From: CAZWFW01 sp964633445
Lineage (GTDB): Archaea > Undinarchaeota > CAZWFW01
NCBI GenBank assembly: GCA_964633445.1
Contig: CAZWFW010000043.1
Location: 1 to 9,534, forward strand
Reading direction: 5' to 3'
Length of the DNA: 9,534 nt
The position numbers were made by a program, and so were the translations under genes. How positions within the stretch are numbered: position 1 is the first letter of the stretch; each line of letters starts with the position of its first letter. The notes under the pieces are model-generated. The model saw only the letters and a list, made by a program, of their open reading frames with translations. It ran no database searches and was not told where the DNA came from. Below, piece after piece: positions 1 through 6,850 of the stretch.

Positions 1-47
1 TCCTCTGGCAGAAAATCTCTTGTACCCGGAGGAGGCTGAACTATCAT
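1..47 (-). CDS. hisS: Histidyl-tRNA synthetase, N-terminal fragment (runs off the window)
   Basis: Only the first 15 full codons and part of the 16th are present. They read MIVQPPPGTRDFLPE, followed by a codon starting GA. The PxGTRDFLPE stretch is the N-terminal signature of histidyl-tRNA synthetase, a class II enzyme that charges tRNA-His; the family normally has PRGTRDF, so the second P here is a small variation. The start is well fixed: ATG is at 45-47 and an in-frame TAG lies two codons upstream at 51-53. A TATA-like element about 28 bases upstream implies a nearly leaderless transcript. The gene lies downstream of rfcS on the same strand but, with its own promoter and a T-tract in between, is probably a separate unit. 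The rest of the gene is outside the window. Confidence 0.85.
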   Translation of the reverse strand, partial: MIVQPPPGTRDFLPE

Positions 48-70
48 AAACTAAAAACTATTTTTCAAAG

Positions 71-80
71 TTATAAAATA
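71..80 (-). promoter_or_regulatory. TATA box for hisS
   Basis: On the minus strand this reads TATTTTATAA. It is centred about 28 bases before the hisS ATG, which would put transcription initiation within a few bases of the start codon. Confidence 0.5.
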
Positions 81-151
81 TTTGACTTAGTGAATTATTG
101 CGATTTCATTCTTTGCTCAAGAGGCTTAATGCTGAAGATTATCCTAGACAG

Positions 152-159
152 AAAAAAAA
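152..159 (-). terminator. Poly-T tract downstream of rfcS
   Basis: An uninterrupted run of eight T on the minus strand lies about 40 bases past the rfcS stop codon. Archaeal transcription commonly ends at U-tracts without a hairpin, so this is a plausible terminator. I see no strong hairpin before it. Confidence 0.4.
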
Positions 160-199
160 CAGTATTTGTTACTAAAGCATTATCGTATATATTGTAGTC

Positions 200-2134
200 T
201 TATCTAACCCTTTCTCTACCGATCAAAGCTATTTGGGCAAGTAAAGCATCCAATTGTATTCTTGGATCTGCACCTTCTATAAGCCTGAAATCATACTCCC
301 CAATTTTATCAATAAGCTCGACTTTTACCTCCTCAGGCACGCTCAAACGCAAAACAACTTTATGCATCTCTCTGATAACATCCTCACCAGAAAGTCCTTG
401 CTTAACAATCAAGTTGTTGAGCTTATCCTTAGCTTGCATAAAGCTGCCTTTTAATGCCAAATCAATTATTTCCTGAACATCTTCTGGTCTAGCTCTTGCA
501 GTAACATCATAAACAACGTTTGCATCAATTTTTTTACTTACGGAAGCAGCAGCTTGCAAAATATTAATTGCAGTTCTTAGATCACCCTCTGCAATATAGC
601 AAATTGCTTTGTAGGCATCCTCGCTCACATCTAACCCTTCATTACCTGCTATGTACTTAAGCCTTTTAATGATATCATCATCAGTCAAAGGCTTAAACCT
701 AAATACTGCGCATCTGCTTTGAATTGGCTCAATTATTCTTGAGCTATAGTTGCATGATAAAATAAATCTACATGTTGCGGTGTAGTCCTCCATTGTCCTT
801 CTTAAAGCATTTTGAGCATCCTGAGTTAGTGCATCGCTTTCATCGAGAAAAATAAGCTTGTAGGGAACATCACCCAAAGGCTTCGTTCTTGCAAAATCTT
901 TAACCTTATGCCTAATCACATCTATACCTCTTTCATCCGAATTGTGAAGGAGAATTGGGATTTCCCCAGCAAAAAACATTTCATTTTGCGGAACAGAAAT
1001 ATCGTAAACGTAATCATCGTAATCCACAACCTCCACGGATTTGATTTTAACTATGTGAAGATCTGAATCAACAAGCTTTTTTAAGTTTTCATAAACTGCT
1101 CTTTCCTCGCTGTCTAATCTGGAGGTATCTATATTACTAATTACTTTTTTTAGGAGGTGTTTGGAAATTCTCTCACTTTTCCTGCCATATAATTGATGAC
1201 ACAAAATATATTTCCAGTTTACATTTATTTTATCTGATACTCTCGAGAAGAACTTCAAAAATATATTTGCTGGAAGTAGCTCAGATTCTGCAGCTTTCTT
1301 TCCTTCCCTAGAACTATCAACGTTATGTAGACTTTTCAGAGAAGTGAATGGGAAGTCTATAAGTTTGGAGTGCAAGTCAATGCAGAAAGTATTGCTAACA
1401 AGAGTTATATCGTTTGGGTAAAAAGATGTAGAGGTTACTTGTTCAGATGCGTTCCCAAGTGTAAATGATACCTCTTCAATTGGTGGTACTTCTGGTGCTA
1501 CAAAGTGGGATGCGTCAGTTTTTGAAGGCTTCCTTCCAGTTTCAAATTTTGTTACAAATGATATTAGATGATCCCCCTCTCTAAGCTCTGACGCATGTTT
1601 CTCAACTAATTTACCATTCTCATTAAGTGTTATTATGGAGTGATTTCCCGTTAATTCTATGTATCCGCCACCCTCAACCCTAACTCTCACAACTTTTTTA
1701 GCTTTATGCCTTATAAAATAGCTTGCTTTCCTCCATTCTACTTTATACGTATCCTTATTAACCGTTAACACTTCAAGATCATCAACTTTCACATATTCGC
1801 TATCTCCAAGCTTTTTATTCCCAAAATATAATTTATCAAGGTCTTTAAATAGAACTCTTCTGATCCTGTTTTTAATTTTCACTAATATAGGCGTGTTTTT
1901 CGAAACAGATGCATTTAGTTCGAGAACGTTCTGCCTCCAATTCTTACCGTATAATTTTCTAGCTATAACAAGAGCTGTAGTTGTTTTACCTGTTCCAGCA
2001 GGACCCGCAAATAACAGGTGAGGTAAAGCCTTTTTCTCAACAAAAGCCTTTATCCTTTTAATTACATGATCCTGACCAACAATATCTTCAAAAGTTTTAG
2101 GTCTATATTTTTCTGTCCAAACTTCAAAGCTCAT
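200..2134 (-). CDS. rfcS: Replication factor C small subunit (clamp loader) precursor with an in-frame intein
   Basis: This 644-residue precursor encodes an AAA+ clamp-loader subunit that, with RfcL, loads the PCNA ring onto primed DNA using ATP. The extein parts are residues 1-75 and 399-644, together 321 residues, the usual length for archaeal RfcS. Visible motifs are the N-terminal WTEKYRP box (6-12), Walker A GPAGTGKT (44-51), Walker B LIFLDESD (427-434, with S where most homologues have A), the LRRTMEDY segment (444-451) and the SRC arginine-finger motif (473-475) preceded by IEPIQ. The C-terminal collar helices follow. Residues 76-398 are an intein listed separately; splicing restores LELNASDERGID. 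The start is an ATG about 30 bases from a TATA element shared with the divergent gene. No rfcL lies within the window, although the two are often neighbours in archaea. Confidence 0.96.
   Translation of the reverse strand: MSFEVWTEKYRPKTFEDIVGQDHVIKRIKAFVEKKALPHLLFAGPAGTGKTTTALVIARKLYGKNWRQNVLELNASVSKNTPILVKIKNRIRRVLFKDLDKLYFGNKKLGDSEYVKVDDLEVLTVNKDTYKVEWRKASYFIRHKAKKVVRVRVEGGGYIELTGNHSIITLNENGKLVEKHASELREGDHLISFVTKFETGRKPSKTDASHFVAPEVPPIEEVSFTLGNASEQVTSTSFYPNDITLVSNTFCIDLHSKLIDFPFTSLKSLHNVDSSREGKKAAESELLPANIFLKFFSRVSDKINVNWKYILCHQLYGRKSERISKHLLKKVISNIDTSRLDSEERAVYENLKKLVDSDLHIVKIKSVEVVDYDDYVYDISVPQNEMFFAGEIPILLHNSDERGIDVIRHKVKDFARTKPLGDVPYKLIFLDESDALTQDAQNALRRTMEDYTATCRFILSCNYSSRIIEPIQSRCAVFRFKPLTDDDIIKRLKYIAGNEGLDVSEDAYKAICYIAEGDLRTAINILQAAASVSKKIDANVVYDVTARARPEDVQEIIDLALKGSFMQAKDKLNNLIVKQGLSGEDVIREMHKVVLRLSVPEEVKVELIDKIGEYDFRLIEGADPRIQLDALLAQIALIGRERVR
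941..1909 (-). other. Intein in RfcS (Ser1 type, no recognisable LAGLIDADG motif)
   Basis: Residues 76-398 of the precursor (323 residues) form a self-splicing protein insertion between LELNA and SDERG, just after the Walker A region. Block A is the start SVSKNTPILV, so the nucleophile at position 1 is Ser. Block B is TGNHSIIT (162-169), with the Thr-x-x-His pair. Block F is VYDISVPQNEMFFAG (376-390). Block G ends LLHN, with the penultimate His 397 and terminal Asn 398, and the +1 extein residue is Ser 399. All residues needed for splicing by the standard route are therefore present, with Ser in place of Cys at both nucleophile positions. The 170-190 residues between blocks B and F contain no LAGLIDADG or HNH motif that I can see. 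Their first half (about 193-290) is Ser/Thr-rich and looks unstructured, so the homing endonuclease is probably eroded. Confidence 0.93.
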
Positions 2135-2156
2135 ATTATTATGTAACTTCTCAGCA

Positions 2157-2177
2157 AGCTATATAAATTATTTAGCT
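2157..2177. promoter_or_regulatory. Symmetric AT element: shared divergent promoter of rfcS and the FolC-like gene
   Basis: AGCTATATAA, a central A, then TTATTTAGCT form a 21-base near-perfect palindrome (9 of 10 arm positions match). Read on the plus strand it gives TATATAAAT about 31 bases before the ATG at 2195. On the minus strand it gives ATTTATATA about 30 bases before the rfcS ATG at 2134. Both spacings fit TATA boxes of nearly leaderless transcripts, so one element may serve both genes. Confidence 0.6.
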
Positions 2178-2194
2178 AAACTTAACTTTTCAAT

Positions 2195-3514
2195 ATGGAT
2201 GCTTTTGCTTATTTTAAGAGTATTTCTGAATACAGAAGCATGAGACTTGGATTGGAAAGGATCGAAAAATTGCTTGAGCTCTTGGGAAATCCGCAAGATA
2301 GCTATAGGACAATTTTGGTTGGGGGTACGGCTGGCAAGGGTTCTGTAACTACCATGCTTTCTCAAATTTTACTTGAGGCCAGCTACAATGTTGGTAGGTT
2401 TACAAGCCCTCATTTAACCGATATAACCGAAAGAATTTGGGTTAATGGGAAAAATATTACAAGGCAGGATTTTCAGAGGATTTTTGAAAACATTTATCCC
2501 AACATAGAGAAAGTTAAAAAGAAGCTTGGTGAAAGACCAACATACTTCGAAACCTTAACCGCCATTGCCTTAAAGTATTTCGAAGAAAAAAACGTAGATT
2601 TCGCTGTACTTGAAGTTGGATTGGGAGGTAGACTTGATGCTACAAACATTTGCAATGCGAAAATTTCAATAGTAACAAATGTTGGATTGGAGCATACAGA
2701 AATCCTAGGAAACAGTTTAGAGAGTATTGCTAGGGAGAAGGCGGGCATAATAAAGAAGAATGGTACTTTCATAACGGGGGAAAGAAAAAGTAAGATTATA
2801 GATATATTTAAGGAGATTTGCAAGGAAAAAAATTCAAAGTTCATTTTATCAAGTTCTGTAGAAATTTTGGAAATAGAAAGGGATTTCCACAAAAGAATAC
2901 AAAAATTCAAGGTTTTAACAGAAAAGGATCATTATAAGGTTACATTAAACCTTTTAGGTGATTTTCAGATAGAAAACGCTTGCTTAGCAGTATTGGCGGC
3001 TGAAGAACTGAATATAGACAGAAAGTCTATTGAGGAAGGTCTGAAAAATGTTGAATGGTCTGGTAGGTTTCAAATAATAAATGAGAATCCTCTAATAATA
3101 TTAGACTGCGCAAAAGATTGCTTAGCAGCTAAAAAACTTGTTGAATCCCTGAACGCATTAAAATTTAACAAGTGCATCATAATTTTCTCATGTTCCTTTA
3201 AAAGTACAGTAAAGAGTATCCTCGAAACTCTGAGAAAGTTAAATGGCTACTTTGTATTTACGGAACACAGCTTAAAGGAAAGAGTTTGCAAACTTGATAT
3301 TTTAAAGAGAATTGCAAATAATTTAGGTTTAAGATATACCATAGCAAAAAATCCTGAGGAAGCTCTAACAAAAGCTTTAGCTTTAGCCAAAAGAAATGAT
3401 CTCATTTTGGTTACGGGATCCTGCTATCTTATCTCAGATTTTTTATTGATGTTGAAAAAGCAATGTCTTCAAGAGATTAGGCCCAATCTCAAAGCAATTA
3501 CCATTTCTTTTTAA
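2195..3514 (+). CDS. Folylpolyglutamate/dihydrofolate synthase-like Mur ligase with divergent C-terminal domain
   Basis: A 439-residue member of the FolC branch of Mur ligases, which use ATP to join an amino acid (usually glutamate) to a carboxylate such as folate. The N-terminal and central parts are well kept: P-loop GTAGKGSV (44-51, usual form GTNGKGS), TSPHL (70-74), ITERIWVNG (77-85), LEVGLGGRLDATN (139-151), TNVGLEHTEILG (161-172), AREKAGIIK (179-187) with the lysine usually carbamylated, GDFQIENACLA (255-265) and WSGRFQ (288-293). The C-terminal domain has drifted: the usual LDGAHNP is LDCAKDC (303-309), and the DKD segment is absent from IIIFSCSFKST (328-338). FolC itself is therefore less certain than the fold, and substrates could be folate, a modified pterin or another carboxylate. 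The ATG is leaderless-like, about 31 bases after the TATA element. The gene stands alone, divergent from rfcS. Confidence 0.85.
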   Translation: MDAFAYFKSISEYRSMRLGLERIEKLLELLGNPQDSYRTILVGGTAGKGSVTTMLSQILLEASYNVGRFTSPHLTDITERIWVNGKNITRQDFQRIFENIYPNIEKVKKKLGERPTYFETLTAIALKYFEEKNVDFAVLEVGLGGRLDATNICNAKISIVTNVGLEHTEILGNSLESIAREKAGIIKKNGTFITGERKSKIIDIFKEICKEKNSKFILSSSVEILEIERDFHKRIQKFKVLTEKDHYKVTLNLLGDFQIENACLAVLAAEELNIDRKSIEEGLKNVEWSGRFQIINENPLIILDCAKDCLAAKKLVESLNALKFNKCIIIFSCSFKSTVKSILETLRKLNGYFVFTEHSLKERVCKLDILKRIANNLGLRYTIAKNPEEALTKALALAKRNDLILVTGSCYLISDFLLMLKKQCLQEIRPNLKAITISF

Positions 3515-3537
3515 AATCAGAGATGATAGTGGATAGT

Positions 3538-3567
3538 TCAATTTTATTTAAATTTTAAGTATCTTTT
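3538..3567 (+). terminator. T-rich tract after the FolC-like gene
   Basis: Beginning about 24 bases past the stop, the plus strand carries several T-runs ending in TTTTT at 3563-3567. This fits archaeal U-tract termination. It abuts the end of the convergent membrane-protein gene, so transcripts from both sides stop close together. Confidence 0.35.
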
Positions 3568-4114
3568 TCACCCTATCAACAGCGAAGGTCTGATAAAAAT
3601 ATTAATTGCCAAAGACATCCCAAAATACAAAGCAATCGGTATTGCGTACAACAAAAAATAAAAATACTTTCTTTCAGAAAGCCTCGTGTATTTGCATAAA
3701 AAACAAGAATTGAAAAATATTAAAAATAGAATGGGCTAAATCGGTATTCGGAAGATTTTGAGGAAACATAAACATGTTTTTGAAAAAGGTGGGCGTAACT
3801 ATTTTTGCGGTAACAGAATTTAGTAAAGCTTCCATTATTTTTAAAAATCCGAAGTAAGGGAGGGCAATAGACGACAGAATTATAGGAAAGATGAGAAAAT
3901 CCTCATTTTTGACATTGCTTCTTTCTAAGAGAAGTTTAAATAAAAAAGCTAATACTAAGGAAATGATTGATAACAAGACATAGAAAAGCCAAATTCCCCC
4001 CAGCAAAATTACTAAGGGGGTGATGTACATCCCTAACGGTATCAAAACAAACAAACTTATCCCTACGGACAGCAAATAAATCAGAGTTCGCGAGTATTTT
4101 TTATTGTTTCCCAT
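3568..4114 (-). pseudogene. Small multi-pass membrane protein of unknown function, frameshifted near its 3' end
   Basis: I do not recognise the family. From the ATG at 4112-4114 (MGNNKKYSRTLIYLL) the frame runs 146 residues to TGA at 3674-3676, with hydrophobic helices at about residues 10-30, 33-60 and 73-95. Just past a T6 run on the minus strand (3698-3703) the +1 frame stays open and reads KYTRLSERKYFYFLL and AIPIALYFGMSLAINIF before TGA at 3568-3570. That is a positively charged loop and a fourth helix, so the original protein was about 182 residues. The break is one base at a homopolymer: a real mutation, slippage or a sequencing error. The frame is also open upstream to a TTG at 4312, but the ATG at 4114 has a TATA-like element about 30 bases before it and is preferred. 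Some annotations would show only the uncorrected frame, 3674-4312. Confidence 0.55.
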
Positions 4115-4357
4115 AATATTGTGTGTAGCTTTATTTGTTTTAAAATTTAAAACACCGCCATCTAAGCCGTAGAAAAACATTGTATCTTTCCCTATTTCTA
4201 GCGAAAAAATAAATAGGTTAGGGAGAGATTGCCTCTTGTCACTAGGCCACTCAAAAAATGCTAGAAAAATAACAAGATTGTTTGGGTAAGAATAAGCTTT
4301 GTCTATCCGCAATTTGTTACATTAACAATAAGTTAACGGAACCTAAAAAACAAAGAC
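4115..4357. other. Divergent spacer containing a doubtful N-terminal extension
   Basis: This stretch separates two divergent genes. On the minus strand it is open for 66 codons ahead of the preferred ATG, starting at TTG (4310-4312). The translation (PNLFIFSLEIGKDTMFFYG in its middle) shows no signal peptide or motif I know. I see no tRNA, repeat or CRISPR. It may hold a real N-terminal domain, but the promoter evidence argues that it is mostly non-coding. Confidence 0.3.
4141..4152 (-). promoter_or_regulatory. TATA-like element for the membrane-protein gene
   Basis: The minus strand reads TTTTAAATTTTA, centred about 32 bases before the ATG at 4114. The spacing matches the other minimal-leader promoters in this window and supports that start over the upstream TTG. 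Confidence 0.4.
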
Positions 4358-4369
4358 TTAAATATTTTT
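4358..4369 (+). promoter_or_regulatory. TATA box for the exported Ig-like protein
   Basis: CTTAAATATTTT lies only 5-16 bases before the first possible ATG (4374), too close to initiate upstream of it. Initiation about 25 bases downstream, near 4388, would place a short leader before the second ATG at 4413, supporting that start. Confidence 0.4.
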
Positions 4370-4412
4370 TAGAATGCATATAACTAAGAGTGCTTCAAAA
4401 ATACAGGAAAAG

Positions 4413-5876
4413 ATGAAGCTAAGGAGCATACTGGCAATAGCAATTGTGCTTTGTTTCTTGTTTTTTAAAGCATTTTCTAAGGAAATAACCATAGATACCA
4501 AGGAAAACTTTACAGCTTATCCTGGGGAAACTATAGTAATACCAGTTACCTTAAAGAACAACAAAAACTATATTAAGCAAATATTAATAAGTGTCTGCAG
4601 CAAGCACATCTCGTGGGCAACCATATCAAGCTACTTCTTTACACTAGAACCCTACAGCGAAAGAACTGCTTTCATCTACATCGAAATTCCTAAAGATGCT
4701 GAGGCAGGAGAGTACGCTTTTGCTATTATTGCATTTCAGAAGGATACTCAAATAGAAAGGGTACAGAAAATTTTTAAAGTGATTATCCCAAAAAATGAAA
4801 CTCCTACCATGTTAAATGTCTCTTATCCTAAAGTTGAGCCCAAAGTTGAAATACTTTCATTTGAACTTGAGAAAAGAGATGTTTTACCAGGAGAAGCTGT
4901 TTTCTTGTCCTTATCTCTAAAAAATGTAGGAAATGCTTCAACCTCAGTAAAAATAGTTGCGAAAACAGAATATTTATGCTATGGAGAAAAGATTTCGAAA
5001 TTAAAAAACTACACCATTACATTAGCGGAGGGTGGCTACAGATCTTTGCGATTAGCGTTACCCGTAGAAAATTGTTGTGATGCTGGCAATTACTCAGGTG
5101 AAGTAGAAGTTTTTTACAAGCTAAATAATAGATGGGAAGCTCTTAAGAAAATTGATTTTGAATATAGCGTTAAGGTTGTGGGACATGCTACGTCACTTGT
5201 TTCGGTGAAGAAAAAGTTTCCAATATCTGAGGAAGTCGTAACGATTATTAATCAGAAAAATAAAAACACCACCTTCACTTATAGGAAGGATCTTGGAAAA
5301 TCTTATTATCTGCATAGATTTGACCCAAAACCTTCCAAGATTGTAAAAGAAAACGGGAAATACATATGTATTTGGATATTTAATTTGAGTAGAGGAGAGT
5401 CCTCCAAGATAATTATAAAATCATATATGCCCCTAGTTTTAACTTTACTGGCAGCATTTTCCGTAGTAGCTTCTATGCTTCTACTTTACTTAAAGAAATG
5501 CAAAATTGTAGAAGTTAGTAAAGATGCTAAGTTCGTGGGAAGGGAAAAGGATGCTAGAATCGTAAAAATATGGGTTTGTATTAAGAATTGTGGAAAGGAA
5601 ACCGTGAGAAAAGTTAGATTAATTGAAAAACTTCCAAAGCAGGTGGAGCTGGTAAGAGAGTTTGAACTTTTATATCCAGATATTTCAAGAGAGAACGATA
5701 GCACAATACTCACATGGAAGGTTGGAAACTTAAGGAAGGGGGAGGAAAGAATTTTAAGTTATATTATAAAAATCAAGCAAAGTGTTTCTTTACCATCCGC
5801 AAAAGTGAAATTCAGGTTCAAAGCTGAGGATAAGGAAGAATTATCGAATAAGCTGAGAATAGTTTTGAGAGGCTAG
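4413..5876 (+). CDS. Exported membrane-anchored protein with Ig-like/CARDB-type domains (COG1361-like)
   Basis: An envelope protein of about 487 residues. The start chosen is MKLRSILAIAIVLCFLFF, a signal peptide, preceded by AGGAAAAG; an upstream ATG at 4374 would add 13 residues before it. Numbering from 4374, an extracellular region follows with NEW3/CARDB-like beta-sandwich repeats: about 36-139 (YPGETIVIPVTLKN), 156-268 (LPGEAVFLSLSLKNVGNAS) and a less clear third at 270-350. Several N-x-S/T sequons (45, 148, 187, 212, 239, 298, 337) could be glycosylated. One helix at about 352-373 ends in KKCK, and a further sandwich domain resembling DUF11 (378-499, with CIKNCGKETVRKVRLIEKLP) lies beyond it. 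By topology that last domain would be cytoplasmic, which is unusual. The function is unknown; related archaeal proteins are surface or S-layer-associated. Its stop overlaps that of the convergent nurA-like gene. Confidence 0.75.
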   Translation: MKLRSILAIAIVLCFLFFKAFSKEITIDTKENFTAYPGETIVIPVTLKNNKNYIKQILISVCSKHISWATISSYFFTLEPYSERTAFIYIEIPKDAEAGEYAFAIIAFQKDTQIERVQKIFKVIIPKNETPTMLNVSYPKVEPKVEILSFELEKRDVLPGEAVFLSLSLKNVGNASTSVKIVAKTEYLCYGEKISKLKNYTITLAEGGYRSLRLALPVENCCDAGNYSGEVEVFYKLNNRWEALKKIDFEYSVKVVGHATSLVSVKKKFPISEEVVTIINQKNKNTTFTYRKDLGKSYYLHRFDPKPSKIVKENGKYICIWIFNLSRGESSKIIIKSYMPLVLTLLAAFSVVASMLLLYLKKCKIVEVSKDAKFVGREKDARIVKIWVCIKNCGKETVRKVRLIEKLPKQVELVREFELLYPDISRENDSTILTWKVGNLRKGEERILSYIIKIKQSVSLPSAKVKFRFKAEDKEELSNKLRIVLRG

Positions 5877-6850
5877 CATAGTAGAAGTTTGTCTTCCCTC
5901 TTTAAGCTTAGCAGAAGTGTTGAAGCTCCCCCCAATTTTTTTAATAATTCATAGTATACAGCCTCAATGTCATCCTTGCTAAGCCTAACTCTAGCATCCG
6001 CTTCCAAAAGAACAGCGGGATAACCAAAAGTTTTATTGAAGCTTGAGAGAAAATATATTACTGAAGCGACCGTACACGCTAGCTGGCTATCACCATCCAC
6101 AGCTAGAAAATCCACCCTCAGAGGTTTGTCATACTCTGAAACTTTCAAATAAAAAGAGAGAATGTTTTGAGAGGGATTAAGCTTAAAGGTAGTTGTTCTC
6201 TCACCTTCCCTAAGCAGGTTATATAGCAAGCTAACATCTCTTATATTCAGTTTCTCTCCAGTAACTTTTGCTATATCTTGCACAAATTTTGCACATCTGG
6301 AATCCTTAACCACACCAACCAAATAAATACCTCTATTTTTGCATATTTCGCAAATTTTAATAAAAAGATTGTATATTTCAGAATATTTTGGAAAACTCTC
6401 CAATAGATTCTCCTTCAAATAAAGGGATCCGTCTAAAATCAAGAAATCTGGTTTTTCATTCTTGAGTACATTATAGGCAACTTTTAACTCTGTAAGTTGT
6501 CTATGATAGGATAGAGAAAGCGAGAGCTTATCCTCCAATATAGGTTGCGTATAGGTAACTAGTTTTTTAAAGGGAGGGCTTGGATAAAATTTAGTTTTAA
6601 CTAGCTTACCACTGCAATATTCGAATATTGCTGCCATAGCAGAAATTAACGCTAAATCCAATCCATAGCAACGTTTGCTAACTATGCTGCCATCAACTCC
6701 TATAACTTTAAGTTTCTCTAGGGAGAACGGTTTAACATTCAAAATAAACTCCTTCTGCTTTCTTAGCACACTACTTATCTCTCTTATCTTTTCTTCTATT
6801 CTTCTTATTTTCTCTACAGCCGTTATAATATCTTCATTATTTGCCAGCAT
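5873..6850 (-). CDS. nurA: NurA domain-containing nuclease
   Basis: About 325 residues matching the NurA fold, an RNase H-like Mn-dependent nuclease that in archaea resects DNA ends together with the HerA translocase and Mre11-Rad50. Numbering from an upstream TTG at 6859, the signs are a helical N-terminus (10-40), then VIGVDGSIV (52-60) with the first metal-binding Asp, RQLTELKVAYNVL (120-132) with a likely Glu, LILDGSL (140-146), VVKDSRCA (183-190) and the C-terminal GYPAVLLEADARVRLS (279-294). In the last block many NurA proteins have His where this has Glu or Asp, as I remember it. The ATG at 6850 is preferred because GGAAG lies ten bases upstream of it. The start lies inside the end of gatE, so the two are translationally coupled. 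HerA is not in the window, so this may be a paralogue rather than the canonical NurA. Confidence 0.8.
   Translation of the reverse strand: MLANNEDIITAVEKIRRIEEKIREISSVLRKQKEFILNVKPFSLEKLKVIGVDGSIVSKRCYGLDLALISAMAAIFEYCSGKLVKTKFYPSPPFKKLVTYTQPILEDKLSLSLSYHRQLTELKVAYNVLKNEKPDFLILDGSLYLKENLLESFPKYSEIYNLFIKICEICKNRGIYLVGVVKDSRCAKFVQDIAKVTGEKLNIRDVSLLYNLLREGERTTTFKLNPSQNILSFYLKVSEYDKPLRVDFLAVDGDSQLACTVASVIYFLSSFNKTFGYPAVLLEADARVRLSKDDIEAVYYELLKKLGGASTLLLSLKREDKLLLC

Noticed and set aside
2494..2910. A 138-codon minus-strand open frame inside the FolC-like gene
   Set aside because: It is the antisense shadow of a well-conserved Mur ligase frame; its Phe/Ser-rich translation is typical of reversed AT-rich coding sequence.
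4115..4312. N-terminal extension of the small membrane protein from TTG
   Set aside because: It has a rare start codon, no promoter at the right distance and no recognisable domain; the ATG at 4114 has a TATA-like element at the expected spacing. Kept as a low-confidence alternative.
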